Shown here: one piece after another, positions 39,211-48,369 of the stretch | Numbering within the stretch: position 1 is the first letter of the stretch | How the letters are laid out: each line of letters starts with the position of its first letter | Source of the DNA: Clostridium algidicarnis DSM 15099 | GTDB taxonomy: Bacteria > Bacillota > Clostridia > Clostridiales > Clostridiaceae | Assembly (NCBI RefSeq): GCF_002934235.1 | Contig: NZ_PTIS01000008.1 | Coordinates: 58,853-122,852, forward strand | DNA: 64,000 nt | Direction: 5' to 3' | Made by a program: the position numbers and the translations under genes | The notes under the pieces: model-generated | Databases searched by the model: none | What the model saw: the letters and a program-made list of their open reading frames with translations, nothing else | What the model was told of the DNA's origin: nothing

Positions 39211-39389
39211 GTAATTCTCTCCCTTCAGAATAAAAACCACGTAACAAAAAATGTAGCGCAGTAAAAAATATAGTATAGAAACTCTTTAAGCCTTCAAAAT
39301 AAATAGTAAATGTATTAATAACACTTTCACATTACACAGTTATTTCCTAAGATCACTTAGACCATAGCGCTTAAATAGTCACTCTATTA

Positions 39390-39416
39390 TTAGCACTCTA
39401 TAAGAGTGAGTGCTAA
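39390..39416 (-). promoter_or_regulatory. CIRCE operator (HrcA site) of htpG
   Basis: Perfect TTAGCACTC-N9-GAGTGCTAA, identical to the Firmicutes consensus. It starts about a dozen bases after the -10 box, overlapping the transcription start region, as in groE and dnaK operons. Confidence 0.95.
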
Positions 39417-39427
39417 CTCCTAATACA

Positions 39428-39456
39428 GATATACCATATTTTATTTAACATGTCAA
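39428..39456 (-). promoter_or_regulatory. Sigma-A promoter of htpG
   Basis: TTGACA (39451-39456), 17 bases, TATATC (39428-39433) on the minus strand, immediately upstream of CIRCE. The leader to the htpG start is about 200 bases and AT-rich; I see nothing else structured in it. Confidence 0.85.
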
Positions 39457-39608
39457 TATTGAAATGAAAATGTATGAATAATGTCTTATTTATTTATCCG
39501 ATGCCTACCCGCTCTAATGTACCTCCTATGATTATGTCCCAATTTAAAAAATATATTACAATTAACCTCACGAATAAAAGTGAAGTGTAATATTAATTTT
39601 CCTAAACC

Positions 39609-39755
39609 TTTATCCGATGGCTACCAGACCTAACACCCCTATCCTCTGCAAGTTGGGGGATGACGGCTGCTACGCCCCTGGATAAGTTCTTCTAAGACTT
39701 TGATGGAGAGATGTATTCCTTATAAGTAAACTCCACCTGAGTCTAAGAATCACTT
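39609..39755. repeat. 146-bp structured repeat, copy 1 (IS200/IS605-end-like)
   Basis: It matches 58013-58158 over its whole length with scattered differences. It runs from TTTATCC through CCTATCCTCTGCAAGTTGG, then GGATGACGGCTGCTACGCCCC, to TCTAAGAATCACTT (longest runs cut). The CCTATCCTCTGCA...GGGGGATGA part also occurs at the left end of the TnpB element (53210). Its right edge overlaps the last codons of the radical SAM gene. A shorter TTTATCCGATGCCTACC copy lies near 39497. No coding frame inside. Confidence 0.75.
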
Positions 39756-40630
39756 GATAGTCCAGGAAGCACCAACTGCTCATAACTTTTTTTATCCTCA
39801 AATTTATGAAGATATTCAAAGCATTGGTCCACACCAAACAAAATATCATTATCTGCACATACGTCCCTAACAATATTCATTAATTTCTCATTGTCAGCAC
39901 TAGTTAATTCATAGGAGTAGCCATACCTTTCTATATACCTATCTTTCATACCGGGAAAATATTCATCCAGTTTCTTATAAAAATATTCCCGATTTCCCTC
40001 TCTCATAGTAACTCCCATACCAAAACAGATAATGCCATGTACTTTCGCCTCTACGCAATACTTAAGAATGCCTCTTATATTTTCTTCTGTATCATTTATA
40101 AATGGCAAAATGGGACTCAGCCAAACTACTGTTGGAATTCCATTATCACGCATAACCTTTAACACTTCAAACCGTTCTTTTGTAGTACTTACATTGGGTT
40201 CAATAATCTTACACAAATCTTCATCATAAGTTGTAAGTGTCATCTGAACTACACACTTTGTCTTCTCATTAATATCTTTCAGTAAATCTAGGTCTTTTAA
40301 AATTCTTACAGACTTAGTTTGTATAGAAAGCCCAAATCCATAAGTATTAATAATCTCAATACACTTCCTAGTATTCCTAAGGCTTTCCTCTAAATGAATA
40401 TATGGATCACACATAGCTCCCGTAGCTACCATACATTTTTTTCGTTTTCTACGCAGTGCATCCTCCAATAGCTTTGGTGCATTTGTTTTTACTTCTATAT
40501 CTTCAAAATCATGATTAATCTGATAACATCTGCTCCTAGAATCGCAATAAATACAACCGTGCGTACAACCACGATATATATTCATCCCATTCTTTGCAGA
40601 TAAAATCCCCTTTACCTCTACTTCATGCAT
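39743..40630 (-). CDS. Radical SAM protein, SPL/Rv2578c-like
   Basis: 295 residues. The 4Fe-4S ligands are C22, C26 and C29 in RGCTHGCIYCDS. The rest follows the SplB-like/Rv2578c group ('ALRRKRKKCMVATGAMCDPYIHLEESLRNTRKC', 'GIPTVVWLSPILPFIND'). The last four codons and stop fall inside the 146-bp repeat, so the natural C-terminus may have been replaced. Such proteins are often called DNA repair photolyases, but substrates are mostly unknown. It stands alone. Confidence 0.85.
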   Translation of the reverse strand: MHEVEVKGILSAKNGMNIYRGCTHGCIYCDSRSRCYQINHDFEDIEVKTNAPKLLEDALRRKRKKCMVATGAMCDPYIHLEESLRNTRKCIEIINTYGFGLSIQTKSVRILKDLDLLKDINEKTKCVVQMTLTTYDEDLCKIIEPNVSTTKERFEVLKVMRDNGIPTVVWLSPILPFINDTEENIRGILKYCVEAKVHGIICFGMGVTMREGNREYFYKKLDEYFPGMKDRYIERYGYSYELTSADNEKLMNIVRDVCADNDILFGVDQCFEYLHKFEDKKSYEQLVLPGLSSDS

Positions 40631-40779
40631 AATGTTCTCCTACAAATCTTATCTTTGTTCTCATTGCGCTTTAAGTTACCTCGTATAATTCTACGAATTT
40701 TAACCAACCATATATACCTATTATACATTTACGTCCTCTGAGTTATCAATATAAAACAGATGTTTAATTAATACTACAC

Positions 40780-40816
40780 AAAAAAGAACAGATTATTAAA
40801 TTCTCTGTTCTTTTTT
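40780..40816 (-). terminator. Terminator of the nucleoside operon
   Basis: AAAAAGAACAG...CTGTTCTTTTTT with a short AT loop, between the DcuC-type gene and the radical SAM gene. T-runs on both sides allow use in both directions. Confidence 0.75.
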
Positions 40817-40898
40817 GACCTATTATTATAAACTTCTAATATAGATTTATCTTTAAGTAAGGTGTATCGTAATTTAAAAGCTTACCTAATTGCTATAA

Positions 40899-40937
40899 GT
40901 GAACTTACCCCACCCAAAAGGGGAGTGGGGCTTCCTG
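40899..40937 (-). repeat. Solitary IS605-type right-end hairpin
   Basis: On the minus strand it reads GGAAGCCCCACTC, loop CCCTTTTGG, GTGGGGTAAGTTCAC. The 'GAAGC-stem-TAGTTCAC' layout is that of the TnpB element right end at 54519, with one inserted base. No transposase gene is beside it. It lies 11 bases after the DcuC-type stop codon and could also serve as its terminator. Confidence 0.55.
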
Positions 40938-40947
40938 TTTCTTCTAT

Positions 40948-42354
40948 CTATAAGAACATTATCATTGATAGAATAAACATGAATATAACTCCACCAATCA
41001 TTGGCACCGATGTCCTTTTCACAACGTCTAGAGCACTTTTCTTTACAGATCCTGCTACAATTACGGTAACTGCTGCCACTGGTGACACTGCTCTCATTAG
41101 GTTTCCTGCAAGTCCCATTGGAACTGAAATTGCAATAGGGCTAATTCCTGCTGCCTCTGCTAATGGAACCATTAATGGAATCATTGCAAAGAATAAGGCT
41201 GTCCCACTACCTGAAAGCAATACTATTAGCATAGATAATGCTACCAAAATTAGTGGAAGAACTATTCCCATACCTGTTCCTTGTGTAGAAGTCATAGCTT
41301 TTTGTAAAGTGCTAATCAATCCAATTGAATTTAATCCTGCTACAAATACACTTGCTGCTACTAATAATGCCACAATTGAAATTCCACCTGCCATTCCTTT
41401 AAAGAAGGCTTCTGTTTCTTCCAAAACCTTTTTATCTCCCTTGTGTCTAATTAATTCGCAAATAATTGCAATGATAAAACTTAAGATTGATGCTACCTCT
41501 ACTGATAATGCTGATGATGAACCTGTGAAGTAAACCATAATCAATAATAATATTGGTAGTAATGGTAGTAATGCATATACTGTTTTAAACAATGCCGATC
41601 CCTTAATTTCACTAACTGCTTTTATTTCAACCTCTTCTTGATCCAAGTTATTTATTTGTTTTTTATCCATAAACTTTTGCCAGAAATAATGTAAAGCTGC
41701 CATGAAACCTAGTGTAGGAATTGAGATCATAGCATGATATTTAAGCACATAATCTGTTACTGTTAATCCTGCATATGCTGGGAATTTTGCTAATTCCTGA
41801 GCAATTGCAACATTATCACTTCCAAGAGGTGTTGGCATTACTGTTGCTGTTGTTGCAATAACTGCCGCTGCTGTTAATGTACTCATGCCTGACCTTTTTA
41901 AAACTGGAAATAATGTAGCTAATAATATAATTGCTAAGTTAGAAGCACTTGGAATTACTAAAGAAAGTAAGTTACCTAGTAAAAATACAATTGGAACTAA
42001 TATATAAGTTGATTTAATTTTACCTATTGGTTTTGTTAAAACACTTACAGTAACATCATTTGCTCCTATTTTACTCATATAAGCTGAGTATCCGCCTAAG
42101 ATCAAAATGATAAATCCTGCCGCTGATAAGGTTTGTTTAAAGATATCTGCTGTGGCTTTTAATGGGTCAAGTAGTATGAGACCTGTAGACTCAAACTTTT
42201 TAATTGCTATACCATTTCCCATTGCAATGGAAATATACATTAATATTATACCAATAGCAAATAGGGTTATTTTTATATCCATTTTCTTTATTAGCATGTA
42301 TATTACTAAAGCAATTGCAATAATAGCTGTCCCAATCATTATAAAATTGTTCAT
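40948..42354 (-). CDS. DcuC-family transporter of the nucleoside operon
   Basis: 468 residues with about 12 membrane helices. 'GGYSAYMSKIGANDVTVSVLTKPIGKIKS', 'IPSASNLAIILLATLFPVLKRSGMS' and 'TPLGSDNVAIAQELA' fit the DcuC (C4-dicarboxylate) family. It lies 27 bases after a nucleoside hydrolase gene and downstream of ribokinase, with no dicarboxylate genes near. Nucleoside or ribose uptake is therefore more plausible than dicarboxylate exchange. That inference rests on context only. Confidence 0.82.
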   Translation of the reverse strand: MNNFIMIGTAIIAIALVIYMLIKKMDIKITLFAIGIILMYISIAMGNGIAIKKFESTGLILLDPLKATADIFKQTLSAAGFIILILGGYSAYMSKIGANDVTVSVLTKPIGKIKSTYILVPIVFLLGNLLSLVIPSASNLAIILLATLFPVLKRSGMSTLTAAAVIATTATVMPTPLGSDNVAIAQELAKFPAYAGLTVTDYVLKYHAMISIPTLGFMAALHYFWQKFMDKKQINNLDQEEVEIKAVSEIKGSALFKTVYALLPLLPILLLIMVYFTGSSSALSVEVASILSFIIAIICELIRHKGDKKVLEETEAFFKGMAGGISIVALLVAASVFVAGLNSIGLISTLQKAMTSTQGTGMGIVLPLILVALSMLIVLLSGSGTALFFAMIPLMVPLAEAAGISPIAISVPMGLAGNLMRAVSPVAAVTVIVAGSVKKSALDVVKRTSVPMIGGVIFMFILSMIMFL

Positions 42355-42381
42355 AATAAATTCCTCTCCCTTATATTTATT

Positions 42382-43302
42382 TTATATACAGTTTTTAATT
42401 GAGCTCATAAACCATTCTTTAAATATATTTGGATTTATGTCTGTACATACCTTTGCATTTGGCGCTTTTCCTAGATATCCTTTTAAATCAACTATAGTGC
42501 AACCCATAGTTAAGTTACTTTGTGTTTCAACATCTATAAATGTTTCTGTTATCTCATACATTTCAGGACAAAGTATATAAGCTATTGCACAGCTATCATA
42601 CATTTTTAATCCTGTTTTAAAGCTTCCGCCTCTATACTTTTGGAATAATGAATACATCATGTGGCCAGTTTTTCCGAAGGTTTTAATTTCTTCACTATCC
42701 TCTGGGTATACTAATGCCTTAAGTCCCATATCTAATCCTGCCATCACTAGCTTTACTCCACTCATAAATACAATTTTAGCTGCCTGTGGGTCCGTTGCTA
42801 TATTAAATTCACCCATAACTGTCTTATTGCCTCTTGTCAAAGATCCGCCCATAAATACAATTTCGTCAATATTAGCTTTAACTTCTGGGTACATTTTTAA
42901 TAACACTGCGATATTTGTAAGAGGTCCAATAGCCATTATAGTTATTGGAGTTTCACTTTGAAGGATAGTCCTTCTCATTGCCTCAACTGCATGCTCTTTT
43001 AATAAATTACTACGACATGGCTCTCCAAAGTCATATCCATCCATTCCCGATGCACCATGAACATTTTTTGCATCATCAAACTTTTCTAGTAAAGGCTCTT
43101 TAAGACCTTTTGCTACAGGTATGCTTTTCTCAAAAAAGGTCAATAGTTTTAATGTGTTCTCAGTTACTAAATCAAGACTAACATTCCCAGCTACAGTTGT
43201 AATAAGTTCTACATCTATTTTATCCGAAAATAGTGCTATTGCTATTGCTATTGCGTCATCAATACCTGGGTCAGTGTCTATTATTAATTTTCTTTTGTTC
43301 AT
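42382..43302 (-). CDS. Inosine-uridine preferring nucleoside hydrolase
   Basis: 306 residues. The calcium-binding signature DTDPGIDDAIA lies at 9-19, with 'TTVAGNVSLDLVTENTLKLL', 'NVHGASGMDGYDF', 'IGPLTNIAVLLKMYPEVK' and 'GEFNIATDPQAAKIVF'. It splits nucleosides into base plus ribose. The ribose would then be phosphorylated by the upstream ribokinase. Base preference cannot be read from sequence. Confidence 0.92.
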   Translation of the reverse strand: MNKRKLIIDTDPGIDDAIAIAIALFSDKIDVELITTVAGNVSLDLVTENTLKLLTFFEKSIPVAKGLKEPLLEKFDDAKNVHGASGMDGYDFGEPCRSNLLKEHAVEAMRRTILQSETPITIMAIGPLTNIAVLLKMYPEVKANIDEIVFMGGSLTRGNKTVMGEFNIATDPQAAKIVFMSGVKLVMAGLDMGLKALVYPEDSEEIKTFGKTGHMMYSLFQKYRGGSFKTGLKMYDSCAIAYILCPEMYEITETFIDVETQSNLTMGCTIVDLKGYLGKAPNAKVCTDINPNIFKEWFMSSIKNCI

Positions 43303-43432
43303 TGGGCTTCAGCCTCCTTTATATTTGGACAATTTATTAATTTTTTATTTATGTTTAAAAATTTATTTGCTTTTTAAGTATATTAAAATATTTGTTAGCC
43401 TTTTATTTATTTTCAACAAATTTATTGAATTT

Positions 43433-44350
43433 TTATTTGTTTTCAAAAAACTTATTAACTCCCTCAAGAGTTGGAATAGATATTTGAGCTCCTTCTCTTG
43501 TAACAGTTAGAGCAGAAACCTTTGTTGCATATAATAAAGCCTCATGTAAAGTGCTACCAAATGATATCTTTGCTACTAAAGCTCCTATAAATGAATCTCC
43601 TGCAGCCGTAGAGTCAACAGTCTCCACCTCATATGCATTTATCCTAATTATTTCATCTAAGGTTACAGTTACACTACCTTTTGACCCTAATGTAATTATA
43701 ATGTCTTTTGCTCCCTTATCTTGAAGGATCTTTGCTGCCTTTTCACACTCCTTGGAGTTATTAGGATATATATCCGTTAACAGCTTACATTCACTTTGGT
43801 TAATAATTAAGATATCTATATGTTTATAATACTCATCTTTAAATAGCTTAGCTGGTGCTGGATTTAATACTGTTACCATTCCAATACCTTTTGCATACTC
43901 TATTAACTTAAGAGTCATATCTACGTTGTTTTCAAATTGAGTTACAAATATATCTTCTTTACTTGCAAGTTTATCTAAGTTATCCTTTGCAAAATTAAAG
44001 GTTAAAGCGTAATTTGCACCTGGATTTAAAATTATTCTATTATCATTTTCATGGCATACAATCATCGCTATACCCGTAGGTTGATTTTTATGTACTTCAA
44101 TACCATCTGTATTAATTCCATTATTTTTTAAAGAACTTAGCACTTCAGCTCCAAAAGGATCATTTCCAACACTTCCTATAAATGATACCTCTGCATTTGA
44201 TTTTACTGCTGCAACTGCTTGATTCCCACCTTTGCCACCTTCATTTAGTAAAAAATCATGTCCTTGAATAGTCTCTCCCTTACTCGGCATATTATCAACT
44301 TTAATTGTGAGATCCATATTAAGACTTCCAACTACAATAACTTTTCTCAT
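43433..44350 (-). CDS. rbsK: Ribokinase
   Basis: 305 residues from the ATG at 44350, which has AAAGAAGTGAT upstream; a longer frame starts at 44380. The PfkB signatures are 'GGKGGNQAVAAVKSNAEVSFIGSVGNDPFG' and 'VDSTAAGDSFIGALVA', with the catalytic Asp in AAGDS. 'NPAPAKLF' is typical of ribokinases. It phosphorylates ribose released by the nucleoside hydrolase downstream. It starts nine bases after the acetyltransferase gene. Confidence 0.93.
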   Translation of the reverse strand: MRKVIVVGSLNMDLTIKVDNMPSKGETIQGHDFLLNEGGKGGNQAVAAVKSNAEVSFIGSVGNDPFGAEVLSSLKNNGINTDGIEVHKNQPTGIAMIVCHENDNRIILNPGANYALTFNFAKDNLDKLASKEDIFVTQFENNVDMTLKLIEYAKGIGMVTVLNPAPAKLFKDEYYKHIDILIINQSECKLLTDIYPNNSKECEKAAKILQDKGAKDIIITLGSKGSVTVTLDEIIRINAYEVETVDSTAAGDSFIGALVAKISFGSTLHEALLYATKVSALTVTREGAQISIPTLEGVNKFFENK

Positions 44351-44358
44351 ACTATTTA

Positions 44359-44772
44359 TCACTTCTTTCTCTTTAAGCAAATCATACCTGCTCCAAATCC
44401 TTCACTTGGCCTTTGTACAAACCCAAATCTTTCATAAAATCCTTCTGTATTAGGCATAGCCATAAGCCCTATATAAGCATTTTCACAGCAACATGATTCT
44501 ATATAATCTAATAAGTTATCTACAACCATTTTTCCTATCCTTTTACTTCTATACTTAGGATGAACCACCACATCTTTTATGAAAAATACAATTCTTCCAT
44601 CTCCAACTACTCTTCCAATAGCAATAGGATTTTCATTATCATATATAACCACACTATAAATCGTGTTTTTTAATGCTTCGATAATATCTTCTTTATGATA
44701 TTGTTGCATATTTGCATACTGTCTTAAGTTGTTATATATATCCCATGTTAAGCCATTTTTGCATATTTTCAT
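44359..44772 (-). CDS. GNAT-family acetyltransferase
   Basis: 137 residues from the ATG at 44772 (TAGGAG upstream); the longer frame to 44823 has no site. The acetyl-CoA loop is 'VVVHPKYRSKRIGKMVVDNLL', with 'NTEGFYERFGFVQRP' near the end. It is the first gene of the leftward nucleoside operon. Substrate unknown. Confidence 0.85.
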   Translation of the reverse strand: MKICKNGLTWDIYNNLRQYANMQQYHKEDIIEALKNTIYSVVIYDNENPIAIGRVVGDGRIVFFIKDVVVHPKYRSKRIGKMVVDNLLDYIESCCCENAYIGLMAMPNTEGFYERFGFVQRPSEGFGAGMICLKRKK

Positions 44773-44922
44773 TCTGACATCTCCTATGGTAAAACGTTTT
44801 ATCATTATGAAATATAATATCATCAGGTGTAACCGTTGTCAATGTTTTTTATGAATTTTTTTGATTTTCTTCGTGAAATATAAGATATTTTTTATTTTCT
44901 ATATTCAATTGTATTTAACAAA

Positions 44923-44960
44923 AATCACCCAAATAATATGTTATACTTATTTGGGTGATT
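44923..44960 (+). promoter_or_regulatory. Inverted-repeat operator over the LacI-type gene's promoter and ribosome site
   Basis: Perfect 14-bp arms AATCACCCAAATAA and TTATTTGGGTGATT are separated by ten bases containing TATGTTATAC. The TATACT -10-like box starts in the spacer and runs into the right arm. The right arm contains the ribosome site (GGGTGA) of the regulator gene. Autoregulation, and perhaps control of the divergent operon, is likely. Confidence 0.8.
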
Positions 44961-44963
44961 AAA

Positions 44964-45977
44964 ATGAAAATTAAGTTAAAAGATATTGCTAAAGAGGCAA
45001 ACGTATCTATAACCTCTGTGTCTTTAGTTTTAAATAATAAACCTTGTAGAATCTCTAGTGAAAAAAAAGATTTAATTAAAAAGATTGCAAAAGATAATAA
45101 TTACACTCCAAATATTAATGCAAGAAGCCTAATTACAAATGAAACCAAAACCCTTGGACTAATTATTCCTGATATTGAAAACATATTTTTCTCAAGGCTT
45201 ACCAAAACCATTGAAACTTATTGCAGGCAATTTGGATATGCTTTGATTATAGTAAACTCAAATGATGAATATAAAGAAGATCTTTATTTGTTGGACCTAT
45301 TATTAGCAAGAGGTATAGATGGTCTTTTTATTACTATTTCTAATTCCGCATATAATAATAAAGAAGAGGTATGTTTAAGGCTAAAGAAATTAACCATACC
45401 CTATATAATGATTGATCGGGTTTTCGATGAATTAAACTGTAATCAGGTGTATTTCGATAATGTAAAAGGCTCTTATCTTGCAACAAAGCATTTAATTGAA
45501 AATGGACATTCTAAAATTTCTTGTATTACAAATTCAATTTATTCAAAAAACACTGTATCACGCTTTGAAGGCTATAAAAAAGCAATGCAGGAACATGGTT
45601 TAGAAATAAAGAAAGATTACATTATTGAAGGAGATTATCGTATGCAAAGTGGCTATAATACTGGCGATATGATAATCAAAAATCACACCACTGCTGTATT
45701 TGTTACAAATGATATGATGACCCTTGGACTTCTTAAACGATTAAGCGAAAAGGATATAAAAGTTCCTGAATACTTGTCTATTGTAAGCTACGATAACTTA
45801 TTAAATGACTTTATCCTGGGTCCAGGCATAACTTCTATTAATCAAAACATTTCAAATCTAGGAAAAACAGCTTGTGACTTGATGCTTAGCCTTATTAAAA
45901 ATGAAGAAACAGCAATTAAAAAGATATGCTTAGATCCTGAGCTAATTATAAAAAAAAGCGTTAAAAATATAGTGTAA
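44964..45977 (+). CDS. LacI-family regulator of the nucleoside operon
   Basis: 337 residues from the ATG at 44964; GTG at 44955 lies inside the ribosome site. The N-terminal helix-turn-helix is 'KLKDIAKEANVSITSVSLVLNNKP', with hinge 'YTPNINARSLITNETKTLG'. A periplasmic-binding-protein-like sensor follows, with 'IPYIMIDRVFD' and 'GYKKAMQEHGL'. Divergent from the acetyltransferase-ribokinase-hydrolase-transporter operon, so it probably senses ribose or a nucleoside. Confidence 0.93.
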   Translation: MKIKLKDIAKEANVSITSVSLVLNNKPCRISSEKKDLIKKIAKDNNYTPNINARSLITNETKTLGLIIPDIENIFFSRLTKTIETYCRQFGYALIIVNSNDEYKEDLYLLDLLLARGIDGLFITISNSAYNNKEEVCLRLKKLTIPYIMIDRVFDELNCNQVYFDNVKGSYLATKHLIENGHSKISCITNSIYSKNTVSRFEGYKKAMQEHGLEIKKDYIIEGDYRMQSGYNTGDMIIKNHTTAVFVTNDMMTLGLLKRLSEKDIKVPEYLSIVSYDNLLNDFILGPGITSINQNISNLGKTACDLMLSLIKNEETAIKKICLDPELIIKKSVKNIV

Positions 45978-46213
45978 CTTTTAAAAATATGTAATATCCA
46001 CCAAGACATTATCTTGTAATTAGAGTATTCCTATTTTTGTTTCCGAATATATTAACAAGGATTTACTATAAAATTTACTTTACTTTTGTAAAAAAGATGT
46101 AAAGTGCTCAATGGTAGAAACATGCGAAGTCGTGTTATTTATGTTGTATGTAATTAATGGCATTAATTAAGTTTATTCGGATCGACACAAGCTTATACTA
46201 GGAGGTTTTTGTT

Positions 46214-46651
46214 ATGAAATATAAATACAAAGAATTAACAATAGAAGATTTAGATTGCTTAATAAACAAATATATAATCTACTACAATGATGAAGGTGGC
46301 AAATGGACATATGATTTAGCTAAGAAAAGACTTGAGCAAATATTTTTGACACCATATTTTTACGGTATTGGGCTATATGATGAATCTGAATTGGTAGGAT
46401 TTGCAGTGGGCTGTTTTAAATACTTTGACGATGTTCTGCTTTTTTATTTGGAAGAAATACTAGTGTTTAGAGAATATCAAAACAAAGGATTAGGAACTAA
46501 AATATTACAAGAACTAGAAACCTTAGTAAAGAAACAAGGTGCACAAAAAATAGACTTATCTACAACCTTTGAGGATAAACACCAAAGATTTTATTCTAGA
46601 CTCTTTTATAAAAAGTCTACTTTTCTTATTCCTATGTATAAAAAGATTTAA
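46214..46651 (+). CDS. GNAT-family acetyltransferase
   Basis: 145 residues. 'YLEEILVFREYQNKGLGTKILQELETLVKKQG' is the acetyl-CoA site, and 'FYSRLFYKKSTFLIPMYKKI' the C-terminal strand. AGGAGG precedes the ATG. The 236-base gap before it shows no clear structure. Substrate unknown. Confidence 0.85.
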   Translation: MKYKYKELTIEDLDCLINKYIIYYNDEGGKWTYDLAKKRLEQIFLTPYFYGIGLYDESELVGFAVGCFKYFDDVLLFYLEEILVFREYQNKGLGTKILQELETLVKKQGAQKIDLSTTFEDKHQRFYSRLFYKKSTFLIPMYKKI

Positions 46652-46723
46652 GACTTAAGACACATTCTTCTTAAATTATTCCACAAATGTAATCTATTAA
46701 GAAGTTATAAGGAGTAATTAGAA

Positions 46724-47842
46724 ATGAATAATTTTAACCAATTTAATATAATAAAAGAGATTTTACAATTTGAGTATGAAAATAAAATGATTTCTAAAGG
46801 AAATAATTTTCCAAAGCTTAATATAAATGAGTATAATCTAAAAGATATATGTATATTACTACACAATAAAATAGAAATTAGTGAAATAAGTAGATATTTC
46901 GGGTGGTCTCAAAAGGAATTATCTGATAGATTAGAGCTATTATTAAAAGAAGAACTTATTATAAAGAAACAGAATGAGTATATTCCTTATTTAATGGTTA
47001 TTTCATTGGAAGAAGGGAAGAAATTAAATGAACAATTAGATAAAATCGCGTATAACGTTATAAAATTGATTAAGGATAAATTTGATGAGATAAAGAAAGA
47101 AACATATAAATTTGAATGCTTTAAACAATTTAAGTTTAATGAAATATCTCTGTTTATTTTGAGTAATGTTGTATTAGACTCTATACAAATAGATAATGTA
47201 GAAAAGTTATTTTTGAAATCTGAAAGAACAAGCCGAAATGGTATGAACTACTATTATTCATTACAAGAGAAATATAACCATACTGAAAAAGAGTCATTAG
47301 GCATATACGGAAATATGTTTAGATATTATGGAGATATTGCATTTGGGCTTTATGGTAATGAAAGAAATGGAATTAACTTTCATACAATTGATAACCTTTG
47401 TTTGGAAACATACTTTGGTAGTTTTAATTTTAAAAGTGTAAATGATTTTAAAGGATACTTATTGAAAGAACTTTTAAAGTGCTTTAAGAAAAAGGATTAT
47501 GAACTAACTGAGAATCTTGTAAGTGGATTTAATGATTTGGGAATAATGAAGGGTACTAAAATTAATATTCCAGTTTTAAATAAAGATGATTATTATAAAT
47601 TAAATGATATAGCTAATATTATAAAGGATGATTATATAAATATTTTTAATGAAAATTATAAAAGTATCCATTATAGCTATAATAATTCTGTATATTCAAA
47701 TGAAATATCTTTTGAAGAATATTTCATTTGGTGGTATCACCTACTATATTCAAGAGTAACGGACCTATTAATTGGAGCTCACATAATTGACATACCTAAC
47801 ACAGGTAATTTTAGTTATGTAGTGGGGAATTATAAATCATGA
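46724..47842 (+). CDS. Unknown protein with N-terminal winged-helix-like region
   Basis: 372 residues. Residues 35-95 look like a helix-turn-helix ('NLKDICILLHNKIEISEISRYFGWSQKELSDRLELLLKEELIIKKQNEYIPY'). The long C-terminal part contains 'NMFRYYGDIAFGLYGNERNGINFHTIDN' and aromatic-rich 'YFIWWYHLLYSRVTDLLIGAHIIDIP'. I do not recognise the family. Its stop codon overlaps the start of a membrane-protein gene (ATGA), so the pair is co-expressed, perhaps a regulator with a membrane partner. Confidence 0.7.
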   Translation: MNNFNQFNIIKEILQFEYENKMISKGNNFPKLNINEYNLKDICILLHNKIEISEISRYFGWSQKELSDRLELLLKEELIIKKQNEYIPYLMVISLEEGKKLNEQLDKIAYNVIKLIKDKFDEIKKETYKFECFKQFKFNEISLFILSNVVLDSIQIDNVEKLFLKSERTSRNGMNYYYSLQEKYNHTEKESLGIYGNMFRYYGDIAFGLYGNERNGINFHTIDNLCLETYFGSFNFKSVNDFKGYLLKELLKCFKKKDYELTENLVSGFNDLGIMKGTKINIPVLNKDDYYKLNDIANIIKDDYINIFNENYKSIHYSYNNSVYSNEISFEEYFIWWYHLLYSRVTDLLIGAHIIDIPNTGNFSYVVGNYKS

Positions 47843-48270
47843 ATAAAATCAAAGATGAACGTTTAGTTTTAAGAAATTTAAAAAATATTCGTATTGCTTT
47901 TTTGTTTCAAACCCTTGGCATAATCACTATTTTATGTAAAGAACATTTTATGGATGGTAAAAGTTTTTCAGATCTTCCATTGTTTCTTGTATTTATTTTA
48001 ACTGGTGTAATAATGAGCTTTCTTAGTATGGGGATTTCAGTAGATAATGAAGTTCCAGAAAAAAGCTCTATACTTAATTCTTATAAGTGGATTTTAATAC
48101 TTTCTATTACGGTTGGTGCTTTATTTACATTTATATCTCTAATGTCTTCTAATGAAATACCTTTTACTCGTGCTTTAATAGGAGGATTAATAGTATTTAT
48201 ATGCTTTTTGGTAGCATTTTCAGTCGGATATTTTATGAAGAAAAAACGCTCTGATGGGTTAGATGATTAG
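47839..48270 (+). CDS. Small four-helix membrane protein
   Basis: 143 residues: four membrane helices at about 18-36, 46-66, 83-105 and 110-132, with a basic C-terminus. It begins 'MNKIKDERLVLRNLKNI', reminiscent of DUF6773-type proteins. It overlaps the upstream gene by four bases. No enzymatic motif. Confidence 0.75.
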   Translation: MNKIKDERLVLRNLKNIRIAFLFQTLGIITILCKEHFMDGKSFSDLPLFLVFILTGVIMSFLSMGISVDNEVPEKSSILNSYKWILILSITVGALFTFISLMSSNEIPFTRALIGGLIVFICFLVAFSVGYFMKKKRSDGLDD

Positions 48271-48369
48271 TATAATTTATTTTAAAGCCTATTATATTTA
48301 TAAACTACGTCTTTATAATTATAATAAAAAACTATTTATTAGAGAACACTATATTATGGAGGTGTTTTC

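Noticed and set aside
40862..41533. 223-codon frame on the plus strand
   Set aside because: Opposite strand of the DcuC-family gene; hydrophobic only because the real gene is a membrane protein.
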